DNA of 64,000 bases from Cyclobacterium salsum (GTDB lineage Bacteria > Bacteroidota > Bacteroidia > Cytophagales > Cyclobacteriaceae). This document shows positions 1-9,822 of this stretch, one piece after another. How positions within the stretch are numbered: the first letter of the stretch is position 1; every line of letters starts with the position of its first letter. The stretch is from contig NZ_WNKG01000006.1 in the NCBI RefSeq assembly GCF_010119245.1, positions 372,001-436,000 of the forward strand, in the 5' to 3' direction. The translations under genes were made by a program, and so were the position numbers. The notes beneath the pieces are model-generated. The model searched no databases. It was not told the origin of the DNA and saw only the letters and a list, made by a program, of their open reading frames with translations.

Positions 1-91
1 CTTTCAACGAGGTTTCGGTAGCCTGAACCAAAGGTACTTTTACTGTCTTGATTCCGGGTGGGATCTGTGGGTTTTTATAGTCAATTTTCAT
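1..91 (-). CDS. 5' end of an unidentified gene (partial)
   Basis: An open frame on the minus strand starts with ATG at position 91 and runs off the left edge, giving about 30 residues that begin MKIDYKNPQIPPG. A short AT-rich leader precedes it. The fragment contains no recognisable domain and is too short to name. It is divergent from the PAP2 gene that starts at 409. The start is supported only by the clean ATG and by the absence of an in-frame stop before the edge. Confidence 0.5.
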   Translation of the reverse strand, partial: MKIDYKNPQIPPGIKTVKVPLVQATETSLK

Positions 92-408
92 TTTTTAAGG
101 GGAAAGGAGCGGTTGTAACTTGATTTGTCAGGACCTAAAAATAAAGAAATTGCATTCAATTACGGAAAGATGCTAAAGAAATAAACGTATCTAATTCCGG
201 TAATCGAAAGATGATTTGATCTGATTTGCATGCCTATTTTTTTCTTAGAAATACAAAAAATGCTTATTATTTTATCTTTAAAATGCCATCGCTCTGGCAC
301 TAGAAACACGAGTCAATTTTAACGATTTGATTATTTTGCCCTAACCCACCCGGATAAATAATTACCTAATTTTCAGCGATTTAAATATTGTAATTTATTC
401 TTAAAATC
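92..408. other. Divergent intergenic region, no gene seen
   Basis: This 317-base AT-rich stretch lies between two divergently oriented starts and must hold both promoters. I see no convincing TAnnTTTG element, no strong hairpin and no small gene. A short GCCA/TGGC hairpin near 285-298 is too weak to interpret. Confidence 0.5.
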
Positions 409-1125
409 ATGAAAATTGGATTTTCGAAGAGAAGCGGTCTTTCGTCTTCTTCTGTCTGTTTGATTTGCTATCTGTTATTACTTCTTATTTTACCTTTTTT
501 TTTGGCAGCGCATGAAAAGGGATATTGGGAATTATGGATCAATGGCCAGCGAACCCCGTTTTTGGATCAGTTTTTTAAAATCCTGACGAATTTGGGAGAT
601 GGTTTGGTAGCCTTGTTTCTTGTGATGGTGTTGCTTTTATCCCGGTATGCAGATGCCTTGATGCTGGGAATAGGTTTTCTGCTTCATGCGATTTTGGTTC
701 ATTTAGGAAAAAAAATTTGGTTTCCAGATAGTCCAAGACCATTGGCTTTTTTTGACGGGGAGGACCTCCATCGATTTGAGGGAGTGACCAATGCGCTTTA
801 CCATTCCTTCCCCTCAGGTCATACCGCCAGTATTTTTTTATATGTCGCCCTGTTGTTGATCATTCGACCTATCAAACAGCGGTGGCAAATGTTTTATTTG
901 GCCCTGGCCATCCTGGTCGCTTTCAGCCGCGTTTACCTACTTCAACATTTTATTTGGGATGTATACGTCGGTTCAATGGTTGGGATTTTTTCAGCTTTGG
1001 CGGCTTACTACCTGCTTTATTCTTTTCCCTATCAAATTTGGTGGGACAAGCGCCTGGTAATTAAAATTCCAAATCTATCGCTGCCTCCAGCGCCGAAGTG
1101 GAAAAATTTTAATTCTAAGGGTTAA
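409..1125 (+). CDS. PAP2-family membrane phosphatase
   Basis: This 238-residue membrane protein carries the three phosphatidic-acid-phosphatase type 2 motifs in order: a K-x6-RP element (KKIWFPDSPRPLAF), the PSGH box (SFPSGHTAS) and the SR-x5-H-x3-D box (SRVYLLQHFIWDV). The His of PSGH and the His of the third motif are the expected catalytic pair. Hydrophobic segments at the N terminus and between the motifs fit a six-helix inner-membrane enzyme. The substrate is probably a lipid phosphate or undecaprenyl diphosphate, but the sequence does not decide which. The 3' end overlaps the convergent glycosyltransferase by 11 bp. Confidence 0.88.
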   Translation: MKIGFSKRSGLSSSSVCLICYLLLLLILPFFLAAHEKGYWELWINGQRTPFLDQFFKILTNLGDGLVALFLVMVLLLSRYADALMLGIGFLLHAILVHLGKKIWFPDSPRPLAFFDGEDLHRFEGVTNALYHSFPSGHTASIFLYVALLLIIRPIKQRWQMFYLALAILVAFSRVYLLQHFIWDVYVGSMVGIFSALAAYYLLYSFPYQIWWDKRLVIKIPNLSLPPAPKWKNFNSKG

Positions 1126-2677
1126 TCTGTAAGACCACCGTTACCGGATTCTCAAAAAGATCCTTCTGTTTGTGCATGACGGTAAACGGAATATCCATGC
1201 GGTCAAATTCCTGTAGGTGCTTTTCCCGGGTGATGACAAAGCCTTTTCCGGGGATTGATGTTATGTTTTCAATGTTTTCAATTTCCTTCTGCAAGTAAAA
1301 GGAAAAGGCGGGATTGTATATTTTAAAATAGTAGGTTTTATTTTGACGCAAGGCCTGAATATCTGCGTTTAAAACCGGATTAAATCGGTCGAGTGCCGGA
1401 ACGGTGAAGTATAGAAAAGCAACTGAAAACAGATAAAATCCCATGCCTGCAGCGATTATCGTATCAGAACCCTGGTTTTTTCGAAATAGCATCCCTATCA
1501 GGAGGCATAGGGATACAATGCCAGCGATCAATAGGCAAACAGCCGGTTCCGTGTAGGTATTAAGGTCCTGCTTGGATTGAAAAATAAAATAAGGAAGTAT
1601 GGAGATCAACGCCAGAAGGATCGCAGAGATATAGCCAAACGTTTTAATAGGTCTTAGGTTAGTTGATTGGGTCATTCGATGTATACTATAACCTGAAAGA
1701 ATGGCGAGGAAAGGATACGCAGGAACGGTATAATTGGGAAGTTTGGTTCCTGAAAAGGCAAAGAAAGCCACTATTACTCCCACAGAGACGGCAGCAAAAA
1801 GAAGAAAATCGTTTTTTGGTTTAAAAAGGGCATTAAGTCTTCTGACTCTAAAAAATAATAGAGCTGAAAACGGGATCGTGCCACCGATAACGTATCCAAA
1901 CGTAACCCATGGACCTCCTCCATGTCCTTCCATGGGAGCGGAAAACCGGCTCAAATTATGCTTTATAAAAAATTCCGAAATCCACAGCCCATCTGATTGG
2001 AGGGAAACGAGCACATACCAGGGCAATGCTATCGTAAGAAAGAGCACAATGCCTGGAAGATAAAGGATAGTCAGTAAGTGCTTCCATTGCCTAATCTTGC
2101 TTACCACGAGGTAGCACAATAAAATCCCGGCTGTGAGTACCATGGCTACCGGTCCTTTGCTCAAAACGGCCAGACCCAGGGAGGCGTAAGCCAGTAGAAT
2201 TAGGTGAATCGGTTTCGTTTCCCTGGCCAAATAGGTGTAAAAACTAAGTAAAGAGCAGGTTAAAAAAAATATCAAGAAAGCGTCGGGCACGGCCATGTGG
2301 AATTGAATCACCCAATGGGGGGTGCAACATAGAACAAATGCAGCCCAAAATGCTGAATTTTTGTTCAACGCAATGTTGGTAAAACCATAAACCAGCCAAA
2401 TGCAGCAAAAACCAAGTAAAGCGGGAAAAAATCTGGCGGCGAAAGGACTGATGCCAAACCAAGAGTAGGCCAGGGCAAAGGCATAGTAATGTAATGGTGG
2501 TTTGTCATACCTGGGTTCCGAATTGAAGGTGGGCAAAATCCATTCGTTAGATTGCCACATTTCAATGGCTGCCGTGGCATTTTTTGCCTCATCCAGTGCG
2601 TATATACTATATCCTCCGATATTGCTAAAGTGAATAACAAAAGAAGCGAGTATTAGCCAGTATACCCTTTTTTTCAT
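1115..2677 (-). CDS. ArnT-like family 39 glycosyltransferase
   Basis: A polytopic membrane protein of about 520 residues of the GT39/ArnT type, which moves a sugar from a lipid-phosphate donor to an acceptor on the periplasmic side. The N-terminal region has the acidic LDEAKNA motif in the first periplasmic loop and the YDKPPL motif typical of this superfamily, followed by about ten hydrophobic segments and a small soluble C-terminal domain. I chose the ATG at 2677 (MKKRVYW, directly before the first membrane helix); the frame is open 15 codons further up but without an ATG. Its donor and acceptor are unknown. A lipid-phosphate phosphatase gene converges with it, so a shared lipid-carrier role is possible but not shown. 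Confidence 0.82.
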   Translation of the reverse strand: MKKRVYWLILASFVIHFSNIGGYSIYALDEAKNATAAIEMWQSNEWILPTFNSEPRYDKPPLHYYAFALAYSWFGISPFAARFFPALLGFCCIWLVYGFTNIALNKNSAFWAAFVLCCTPHWVIQFHMAVPDAFLIFFLTCSLLSFYTYLARETKPIHLILLAYASLGLAVLSKGPVAMVLTAGILLCYLVVSKIRQWKHLLTILYLPGIVLFLTIALPWYVLVSLQSDGLWISEFFIKHNLSRFSAPMEGHGGGPWVTFGYVIGGTIPFSALLFFRVRRLNALFKPKNDFLLFAAVSVGVIVAFFAFSGTKLPNYTVPAYPFLAILSGYSIHRMTQSTNLRPIKTFGYISAILLALISILPYFIFQSKQDLNTYTEPAVCLLIAGIVSLCLLIGMLFRKNQGSDTIIAAGMGFYLFSVAFLYFTVPALDRFNPVLNADIQALRQNKTYYFKIYNPAFSFYLQKEIENIENITSIPGKGFVITREKHLQEFDRMDIPFTVMHKQKDLFENPVTVVLQINP

Positions 2678-2882
2678 AAGCAACAATAAATTGATTCTGA
2701 AGGTAGAGAATAAAAAAATCAACGTATTCGAAGGTATATTAAAAAATCATTAAGTATGAATGCATGATTTTTCGTTTATCAGGTTGAATGCCATGTAGTG
2801 AACTACTTCAATTTGGCTATTGATTCCTTTTATCTGAGCCGAGCATTGAAAATTTCAAGCCGCCACCTCAATCAATTTTAAG

Positions 2883-2890
2883 TAAATTTG
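2883..2890 (+). promoter_or_regulatory. Candidate -7 promoter element (TAAATTTG)
   Basis: TAAATTTG matches the Bacteroidota -7 consensus TAnnTTTG about 70 bases before the SOD start. No clear TTG lies at the usual -33 distance, so this is only a candidate. Confidence 0.3.
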
Positions 2891-2961
2891 GTTATAGTAA
2901 CAATTGGCACATTTTTTTCTGTATTTAACCTTGTCCATTAATTAATTAAAATAAAAGGATC

Positions 2962-3561
2962 ATGATGAAAAGCGTAAATTATTTATTCGTTATAGGAATT
3001 GCCAGTTTTGCCTTTGCCTGTGGCTCAGGGAACAATAATTCCGGAGAAGAAACAACTATGGAAGACGAAATGGGTAGGGGGGATATGATGGCTACTGAGA
3101 TGGAGACCAAATCCGCCGTCGCCATCCTGTCTGGGGCCAGTGGTAGCAATGTCACCGGTACCGCCACCTTTACGAGCCTGGAAAATGGCAAGGTTCGTCT
3201 CGTAATGGATGTGGAAAACCTGAGTCCAGGAGAACATGCCCTGCACCTTCATGAGAATGGCGATTGCAGTGCAGCGGATGCTACTTCTGCCGGAGGGCAC
3301 TGGAATCCTACGGGAGATCCTCACGGCAAAAGAGGTGAAGATGGATACCATAGTGGAGATATTGACAATATGGTAGTCGGAGACGATGGTGTCGGTACGC
3401 TTGAAATGGAAGTGGAGGGCTGGACCATCGGTGATGGTTCCGGTTCGGACATCGTAAATAAAGCGGTTATTATCCATGCCGATGCCGATGACTTTACATC
3501 TCAACCTTCCGGAGCCGCAGGGGCCAGAGTTGCTTGCGGTGTGATTCAGGCTGGGAGTTAA
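2962..3561 (+). CDS. Cu/Zn superoxide dismutase family lipoprotein
   Basis: A 199-residue precursor with a lipoprotein signal peptide ending at FAFAC (lipobox Cys about residue 20), then an acidic Met-rich linker and a Cu/Zn SOD domain. All metal-site elements are present: HLHENGDCS (two Cu-site His and a disulfide Cys), GGHWNP, DPHG, the HSGDIDN box, and VIIHADADDF followed near the C terminus by GAAGARVACGVI with the second disulfide Cys. It should convert superoxide to peroxide and oxygen at the cell envelope. It is a single gene ended by a strong hairpin at 3671-3705. Two ATG codons sit in tandem; the first is used here. Confidence 0.93.
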   Translation: MMKSVNYLFVIGIASFAFACGSGNNNSGEETTMEDEMGRGDMMATEMETKSAVAILSGASGSNVTGTATFTSLENGKVRLVMDVENLSPGEHALHLHENGDCSAADATSAGGHWNPTGDPHGKRGEDGYHSGDIDNMVVGDDGVGTLEMEVEGWTIGDGSGSDIVNKAVIIHADADDFTSQPSGAAGARVACGVIQAGS

Positions 3562-3670
3562 TCCCGAATGATATAAAAATCCTACTAAAAAAAGCTTTTG
3601 GTTTAACGATAAGGACCGTTATTTTAGAGAATGTATAATACCTTATAATTGTCCTTGTTAACCCAAGAAA

Positions 3671-3705
3671 AATAAATCCCGGTGGAGTTTCCATCGGGAT
3701 TTATT
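3671..3705. terminator. Bidirectional hairpin terminator between SOD and SulP genes
   Basis: A 16-bp stem (3671-3686 with 3690-3705, one G-T pair) and a 3-base loop. It is A-rich on the left and T-rich on the right, so it can stop transcription in both directions. It lies between the convergent ends of the SOD and SulP genes. Confidence 0.85.
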
Positions 3706-3750
3706 TTGTTATCGGTCAAACTGTCACCACCAAATACTATATACCCAATC

Positions 3751-5490
3751 TCACTTCTTATTAATATTACTTTGTAAGGCATAGGGAGCCAGGTGTTCTC
3801 GGTTTTTGCTGTCCAGCGTTTTTTCAAAATAGGACGTAGCCGAATGGTCGTCTATAAACATATGGTCTGCGCCAACGCATTCAATGAGGTTCCATTTGTT
3901 CAGCACGTCCCGAATGGGGCCTTTCGTTCCGGTGATACACACATCTATTTTTTCGGCCCGCCAATCTTGTATCCATTCATAAAGCGCATGCGCTCCGGTA
4001 CTGTCCATGCTGGTGACACTTTCCATGTTGAATATGATCATTTTGGTTTGTTGATTTCTTTCGATAAGCCATTGACCCATTTTGTCTCGAATATATTCAA
4101 CGTTAGCAAAATAAATGGGGCCATCGATTCGAACAATCAGCAGGTTATGGTTAATCTCCAGGTCAGAAAACCTCCTGATATTCCGATAAATCTTGGTGCC
4201 GGGTACGCGGCCTAATTGGGCCATATGAGGCCGGGAGGCTCGGTAAATGACTACCAAAAGGGAAAGCACCATGCCCGCAATAATGCCCGTCTCAATACCC
4301 ATCGTAAGGGTAATCAGAAAGGTAGCGATTAGCATGGCAAAATCCGTTTTATCTTTTTTCCAGAGGTTGACAGGTTCTTTGAGGTCGATTAGACCTGCTA
4401 CAGCTACTAACACCACTGCCGCTAAAATGGCACTGGGGAGGTAATAAAATAAACCGGTAAAAAACAACAGTGTCAATAGGATCAGCAAGGCACTGATCAC
4501 GGAAGCCATGGTCGTTTTTGCGCCCGCCTGGTTGTTCACGGCCGTTCTGGAAAAACCACCGGTAACGGGATATCCCTGGAAGAAGGAAGCACCAAAATTG
4601 GCCACTCCCAAAGCCATTAGCTCCTGATTGGCATCCAGCCGGTAATTTTTGTGTTTTGCCTGAATGGTTTTTGCCACGGCAAAACTTTCCGCAAAGCCAA
4701 CCAGGGAGATGGTGAGTGCTATGGGGAGCAGGGTAGACCAGCCATTGATATCAAAGGAGGGCAAGGAAAAGCCAGGTAAACCACTGGGAACATCTCCCAC
4801 GATTTTCACACCGCTTTGTGTTAATCCAAATCCCCAAACCAACAGAATCCCTATTACCACTGCGATTAATGGAGCGGGAAGGGACGGATGAATTTTTTTT
4901 CCAAACTTGATAATCACAATTCCCAGCATTCCAATACCAAAGGTGAGCCAATGAATGTCTCCTATATTTTGGTAAATAGCCAGTAGCATCTCCTGAATGT
5001 GTTCACTGTTGGGAAGGTTAATTTTAAAGAGGTGCTTTATTTGGCTTAGTCCAATGATAATCGCTGCTGCTGAGGTAAAGCCGTTGATAACGGGGTGGGA
5101 AAGAAAATTGACAACAAACCCCAGCCTAAGTGCTCCCATGGAAAACTGAACTAATCCCACTAAAAAGGCCAGTGTCAGCGCATACAATAAATATTCGGCC
5201 GGAGATGCGGGGCCCAGGCTGCTGATGCCCGCAGCAGTCAACAGGGAGACCATGGCTACAGGTCCTACTGCCAGTTGGCGGGAACTGCCAAAAATAGCGT
5301 ATAATAGCAGCGGAATGGTAACCGCGTACAAGCCATGAATAGGTTCCAGGCCAGCCAGCATGGCGTAAGCCATGCCTTGCGGGATTAGCATAATTCCAAC
5401 TGTGATGCCGGCAGATAAATCCCCCTTAAAATACGTTTTATCGTAATGAGGAAGCCATTGCAAAAAGGGTAAATATTTTTTTATTTCCAT
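3751..5490 (-). CDS. SulP-family anion transporter with STAS domain
   Basis: A 579-residue inner-membrane transporter of the SulP/SLC26 family. It has the N-terminal family signature (LPHYDKTYFKGDLSAGITVG, then PQGMAYAMLAG), about 12 to 14 hydrophobic segments, and a C-terminal cytoplasmic STAS domain from about residue 440 with the loop NMESVTSMDSTG. SulP proteins carry sulfate, bicarbonate, chloride or dicarboxylates; the substrate cannot be read from sequence. No carbonic anhydrase or sulfate-assimilation gene is adjacent. The gene is alone on its strand, 126 bases from ppx. Confidence 0.93.
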   Translation of the reverse strand: MEIKKYLPFLQWLPHYDKTYFKGDLSAGITVGIMLIPQGMAYAMLAGLEPIHGLYAVTIPLLLYAIFGSSRQLAVGPVAMVSLLTAAGISSLGPASPAEYLLYALTLAFLVGLVQFSMGALRLGFVVNFLSHPVINGFTSAAAIIIGLSQIKHLFKINLPNSEHIQEMLLAIYQNIGDIHWLTFGIGMLGIVIIKFGKKIHPSLPAPLIAVVIGILLVWGFGLTQSGVKIVGDVPSGLPGFSLPSFDINGWSTLLPIALTISLVGFAESFAVAKTIQAKHKNYRLDANQELMALGVANFGASFFQGYPVTGGFSRTAVNNQAGAKTTMASVISALLILLTLLFFTGLFYYLPSAILAAVVLVAVAGLIDLKEPVNLWKKDKTDFAMLIATFLITLTMGIETGIIAGMVLSLLVVIYRASRPHMAQLGRVPGTKIYRNIRRFSDLEINHNLLIVRIDGPIYFANVEYIRDKMGQWLIERNQQTKMIIFNMESVTSMDSTGAHALYEWIQDWRAEKIDVCITGTKGPIRDVLNKWNLIECVGADHMFIDDHSATSYFEKTLDSKNREHLAPYALQSNINKK

Positions 5491-5616
5491 TGGAGTCTTC
5501 TTTTGTATACTTCTATTACTGGAATTGCATTTTTTTGTGCAATAGTATCTAAGAGCTACAAATTTGACTCAAATCCCTTTAAAAATAAGTGATCTTTATC
5601 ACAAGCAGCAATGCCG

Positions 5617-7149
5617 TCAGCCAGCTACCAGTTCAATATCCTTTTTCAGATAGCTGCTCAGGGTATCCGAAAACCGCCGGGCTTCCCATAGTTCGAGGGC
5701 AATATTTTCTTCTGCAAAAACCTGTATCTGGATTTTGGAGGCTTCCGGAAGGCAATAGACGTTTTGCACCCATTGGTTTTTGGTCTTATCCAGTCCTATC
5801 GCAATCCTTAATATACCAGCCAGTAGCTTGACTTGTTTACGGTGTGAAGAGGTTAGTTTTTTAAACTTTTTGTGTTTCTTTTTGGGTCCTTTTTTCCGAT
5901 GGTATCTTGCTAAATGGCCCAAAAGCAGTACTTCTTCGTTCGTAAAGCCCCGGAGTTGACTGTTGTTGATCAGGTATCGGGAATGTTTGTGGTAATCCTG
6001 GAATTTAACATAAAGTCCCACATCAAAAATAAGAGAGGCATGGTAGAGAAGACTCCGTTCCATATCCCCAGCCTGATGCAGGTGTTTGAGCTGGTCAAAG
6101 AGCTGTAGGGCCAAACCGGAAATGTGTTTTTTGGCATCCAGCTCCGTTTCATAGCGATTGGCTAGCCAGAAGCAGCTTTTTTCTTTCAGGTTTTTTCCCT
6201 GGTTTTCATCGCCAATTTGCAGCCTGTGTTTTTCGATGTATTGCAGGATCATACCTTCCCGAAGGGAAGCATCTGAAATGGTGATTTTATCGGTTTTTGC
6301 CAGTTCGAGCAATGCTACCAGCAAAATCGCTCCCAGGTGAATCGCATCTGCCCGATTGGAACTGATGCCTGGAATGGCGGCACGGGCTTCCGGGCTGGCG
6401 GTCGATAATTTATCCCGGAGTTTGATCAGGTCATTTAGGTGGATTTCTTCTGCGTTGACACTTTCCGGCGAAGGATTCTGGCTTTTTTCCAGGCAGGCTT
6501 CTGCCAGCGATCGGATGGTGCCGGAGGTGCCCACGACTTTATCAAAACCGATTTCCAGCGCTTTTTCCATTATTTTTGAAGCGGCCTGCCGTATGTGAAG
6601 GTTCAATGCCTGTTGCTCTTTTTTAGACAAGGGATCCTGATGTCCCACCCTGTCTAGCAAACGGAGCACTCCTAGTTTCATGGAGTTTCCAAAATACACC
6701 TGATTTTCATCACCCACGACAGCTTCCGTACTCCCTCCCCCGATATCCAGTACCAGTACTTTTTCTTTTTTGATGGAGACCGCTTTTTTAACGGCCTTAA
6801 AGATCAGGCGTGACTCCTCCTTTCCTGAGATCAACCTGGGAGAAATACCGGCCTCGTGGATTAGTCTGTCTAGAAATTCCCTGCCGTTTTTGGCCTCACG
6901 GCTGGCACTGGTTGCGTTTACAATGATATCATCCACGCCGTATTGATCAGCCAGTTGCACGTACCTTTTGATGGTTTCCACGCCGGTATCCAGGGCTTCA
7001 GGGCTCAGTTCGTTATTTGCAAAAACGCCTGCTCCCAATTTGACCATGCTTTTTTCCTGCATTAAAATATCAAAACGACTTTCGGGTTGCAACTTCACGA
7101 TGATCATGTGGATGCTGTTGGTGCCAATATCTATTGCTGCCAGATTCAT
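5617..7149 (-). CDS. Exopolyphosphatase / pppGpp phosphohydrolase (Ppx/GppA family)
   Basis: A 510-residue protein, the length of long Ppx enzymes. It has an ASKHA-type phosphate-binding start (DIGTNSIHMIIVKL), a second glycine loop (VLDIGGGSTEAVVG) and a C-terminal HD-like helical domain (residues about 320-510) with a very basic stretch GPKKKHKKFKKL. The family removes terminal phosphate from polyphosphate or from pppGpp; which one is not decided by the sequence. It starts 10 bases after sdhB on the same strand, so it is probably co-transcribed with the succinate dehydrogenase genes. Confidence 0.9.
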   Translation of the reverse strand: MNLAAIDIGTNSIHMIIVKLQPESRFDILMQEKSMVKLGAGVFANNELSPEALDTGVETIKRYVQLADQYGVDDIIVNATSASREAKNGREFLDRLIHEAGISPRLISGKEESRLIFKAVKKAVSIKKEKVLVLDIGGGSTEAVVGDENQVYFGNSMKLGVLRLLDRVGHQDPLSKKEQQALNLHIRQAASKIMEKALEIGFDKVVGTSGTIRSLAEACLEKSQNPSPESVNAEEIHLNDLIKLRDKLSTASPEARAAIPGISSNRADAIHLGAILLVALLELAKTDKITISDASLREGMILQYIEKHRLQIGDENQGKNLKEKSCFWLANRYETELDAKKHISGLALQLFDQLKHLHQAGDMERSLLYHASLIFDVGLYVKFQDYHKHSRYLINNSQLRGFTNEEVLLLGHLARYHRKKGPKKKHKKFKKLTSSHRKQVKLLAGILRIAIGLDKTKNQWVQNVYCLPEASKIQIQVFAEENIALELWEARRFSDTLSSYLKKDIELVAG

Positions 7150-7159
7150 TTTTTCCTGG

Positions 7160-7888
7160 TTATTTCCAATATTCCTTGTTCATCAGGGCAATGTGGCGAA
7201 TAGAGATTCCTTGGGGGCACTCTACTTCACAGGCACCGGTATTGCTACAGGCACCAAAGCCTAGCTGGTCCATGGCTTTTACCATGTTTTGGGTCCTTTT
7301 TTTGTGCTCTATTTTCCCCTGAGGCAATTGAAACAAGTGGCTGATTTTCGCAGCGGTGAACAGGGCGGCACTTCCATTTTTGCAGGAGGCGACACAAGCA
7401 CCACATCCAATGCAGGAAGCTGCATCAAAGGCACTTTCCACCTCCTCACTGCTGATGCGGGTTTGATTCGCTTCCGGGGCTTGGCCGGTTGATACCGAAA
7501 TGTATCCGCCGGAGGCAATGATTTTGTCCAGTGCCTGCCGGTCGATACGAAGGTCTTTTTTAATAGGAAATGCGGATGCGCGGAAAGGCTCTACGTAGAT
7601 AGTTTGCCCGTCTTTGAAGGAACGCATGTGCAATTGGCAGGTGCTGGTTTGATCCAGGGGTCCGTGCGCTCTTCCGTTAATAAATAGGCAGCATTGCCCG
7701 CAGATTCCTTCCCGGCAATCATAATCAAAAGAAACCGGATTTTCTCCTCTGAGAATTAACGTTTCGTTTAATTGATCCAACATTTCCAGAAAGGAAGTGT
7801 CTGCTGAGATGTCTTTTACCTCATAATCGACTAATTTCCCCTTGGCGGATGTGCTTTCCTGTCTCCAGATTTTTAATTTAAACTTCAT
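7160..7888 (-). CDS. sdhB: Succinate dehydrogenase / fumarate reductase iron-sulfur subunit
   Basis: A 242-residue electron-transfer subunit with the expected three cluster motifs: the plant-ferredoxin-type 2Fe-2S site (CREGICGQCC then a later Cys in TSTCQLHM), a CIGCGACVASC site for 4Fe-4S, and CSNTGACEVECPQG for the third cluster. It passes electrons from FAD in SdhA to the membrane quinone site. Its ATG shares one base with the sdhA stop, which suggests translational coupling. No membrane-anchor gene follows; ppx does, 10 bases on. Confidence 0.95.
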   Translation of the reverse strand: MKFKLKIWRQESTSAKGKLVDYEVKDISADTSFLEMLDQLNETLILRGENPVSFDYDCREGICGQCCLFINGRAHGPLDQTSTCQLHMRSFKDGQTIYVEPFRASAFPIKKDLRIDRQALDKIIASGGYISVSTGQAPEANQTRISSEEVESAFDAASCIGCGACVASCKNGSAALFTAAKISHLFQLPQGKIEHKKRTQNMVKAMDQLGFGACSNTGACEVECPQGISIRHIALMNKEYWK

Positions 7889-9822
7889 TATTTGTAGCTT
7901 CTTTCAGTGGGTTCTGTAAACTCAAAATGTAGCGGTTCTTTGATAAGGACCGGATTTGGATTCCCAGGTTTCCAGCAGGATATAAAGGCATATTCCCGGT
8001 CATTTCGTTTTGCTTCCCCATCCGGGGTCTGGAACTCTTCCCTGAAATGGGCCCCACAGGATTCTTGCCTGCTCAATGCATCAATACACATTAATTCTCC
8101 AATTTCCAGGTAATCAGCCACCCGTCCGGCTTTTTCCAGTTCCTCGTTGATGCCGTTTTCGTTTGGAGGAATTTTTAAATTCTGGTAAAATTCCTGCCTA
8201 AGGCTGCGGATGGCTTCGATTGCGGCCGTAAGGCCCTTTTCGGTCCGGGAAAGCCCGCATTTGTCGTAGAGAATTTTCCCCAGTTCCCGGTGAAAGTGAT
8301 CCACTGTTTTGCTGCCGTTTATTTGACATAATTCACTGAGTTGCTTTCTCACCTTGTTTTCACTTTCTTCGAAGGCAGGGGTATTCGTTTCCGGTTTTTC
8401 ACTTTTTACTAGCTGTGCCAGGTAATGGGGCAGGGTTTGTGGTAAAATGTAGTAACCATCCACGCAAGCCTGAAGCAGGGAATTAGCGCCAAGACGATTG
8501 GCTCCGTGGTCTGAAAAGTTAGCTTCTCCGATAACATACAAACCGGAAATGCTGGAACTGAGCTCATAGTCTACCCAAAGACCTCCCATGGAAAAATGGG
8601 CCGCAGGCGAAATCATCATGGGCTGCTCGTAGGCATTTATACCGGTTATTTTTTCGTACATGCTGAAAAGGTTACCGTATTTTTTTACGATCGTCTCTTT
8701 TCCCTGATTGGCAATGGCATCCTTGAAATCCAGGAAAACGGCATTTTTTAACGGCCCCACGCCATGACCGGAATCAATGCGCTCCTTGGCAGCCCTGGAT
8801 GCAATATCTCGCGGTGCCAGGTTTCCGAAAGAAGGATATCTTCGCTCCAGGTAGTAATCCCGGTCTTCTTCGGGAATATCCAGGGGTTTTCGATCTTCAT
8901 TTTTAACCCGCGGGGTCCAAATCCTCCCATCGTTTCGGAGGGATTCGGACATGAGCGTGAGCTTGGACTGATGGTTTCCGGATTGAGGCAGGCAGGTTGG
9001 ATGGATTTGGGTCCAACTAGGGCAGGAAGCCCATGCTCCTTTCTTATGAGCACGCCAAATGGCCGATCCATTGCAACCCATGGCCAGCGTAGACAAATAG
9101 TAAATTTTCCCAAAACCGCCGGTGGCCAACACGACTGCATGGGCCGCATGCCGGCTGATCTCCCCCGTATCCAGGTTTCGCACCAAAATTCCTTTGGCTA
9201 CCCCATTTTCTGTCACCAAATCCAACATCTCGTGCCGACTGTAACAAGTAACCCTGCCCAAATGAACCTGACGCATCATGGCCTGATAGGCACCCAGGAG
9301 TAGTTGCTGCCCGGTCTGCCCTCTGGCGTAAAATGTCCGGCTTACCTGCACCCCCCCAAAGGATCGGTTGCTGAGATACCCACTGTATTCCCTGGCAAAG
9401 GGCACTCCCTGTGCTACTGCCTGGTCAATGAGCGAGGCAGAGCATTCGGCCAGGCGATAGACATTTGCTTCCCGGGATCGAAAATCTCCGCCTTTCAAGG
9501 TGTCATAAAACATCCTGAACACACTGTCGCCGTCGTTTTTGTAATTTTTCATGGCATTTACACCACCCTGGGCTGCTACCGAATGGGCTCTTCTGGGGGA
9601 GTCCTGAAAACAAAAAGTAGTTACCTGGTAACCAAGTTCCGCCAGCGAAGCGGCTGCCGAAGCTCCGGAAAGCCCCGTTCCAACTACCAGAATCCGGTAG
9701 TTTTTCCGGTTATTGGGGCTTACCAAACGTGCATGGGTTTTGAAATTACTCCATTTATCCTTTAAGTCTCCTTCTGGAATTTTAGGTATTGGGGTCGTCG
9801 CGGTGTCTGTGCTGAAATACAT
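7888..9822 (-). CDS. sdhA: Succinate dehydrogenase / fumarate reductase flavoprotein subunit
   Basis: A 644-residue flavoprotein that oxidises succinate to fumarate (or the reverse). The Rossmann motif [19 protein letters not shown] lies near residue 47. The FAD-attachment region [20 protein letters not shown] matches Bacteroidota SdhA. Later segments [30 protein letters not shown] and [15 protein letters not shown] carry the substrate and FAD contacts, including the catalytic Arg in PRDIASR. In Bacteroidota the b-type cytochrome gene usually sits just upstream; here the 324 bases upstream have no such gene. Either the enzyme takes its anchor from elsewhere in the genome or this is a second, anchor-less copy. 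Confidence 0.95.
   Translation of the reverse strand: MYFSTDTATTPIPKIPEGDLKDKWSNFKTHARLVSPNNRKNYRILVVGTGLSGASAAASLAELGYQVTTFCFQDSPRRAHSVAAQGGVNAMKNYKNDGDSVFRMFYDTLKGGDFRSREANVYRLAECSASLIDQAVAQGVPFAREYSGYLSNRSFGGVQVSRTFYARGQTGQQLLLGAYQAMMRQVHLGRVTCYSRHEMLDLVTENGVAKGILVRNLDTGEISRHAAHAVVLATGGFGKIYYLSTLAMGCNGSAIWRAHKKGAWASCPSWTQIHPTCLPQSGNHQSKLTLMSESLRNDGRIWTPRVKNEDRKPLDIPEEDRDYYLERRYPSFGNLAPRDIASRAAKERIDSGHGVGPLKNAVFLDFKDAIANQGKETIVKKYGNLFSMYEKITGINAYEQPMMISPAAHFSMGGLWVDYELSSSISGLYVIGEANFSDHGANRLGANSLLQACVDGYYILPQTLPHYLAQLVKSEKPETNTPAFEESENKVRKQLSELCQINGSKTVDHFHRELGKILYDKCGLSRTEKGLTAAIEAIRSLRQEFYQNLKIPPNENGINEELEKAGRVADYLEIGELMCIDALSRQESCGAHFREEFQTPDGEAKRNDREYAFISCWKPGNPNPVLIKEPLHFEFTEPTERSYK

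Noticed and set aside
2742-2772. AAAAATCAT / ATGATTTTT hairpin upstream of the glycosyltransferase
   Set aside because: Short AT-only arms with a 13-base loop in a divergent region; no gene ends here.
5490-5616. TACTATTG box and TTGCA/TGCAA repeat upstream of the SulP gene as promoter and operator
   Set aside because: One mismatch to the -7 consensus, no proper -33 spacing, and an AT-rich loop; not strong enough.
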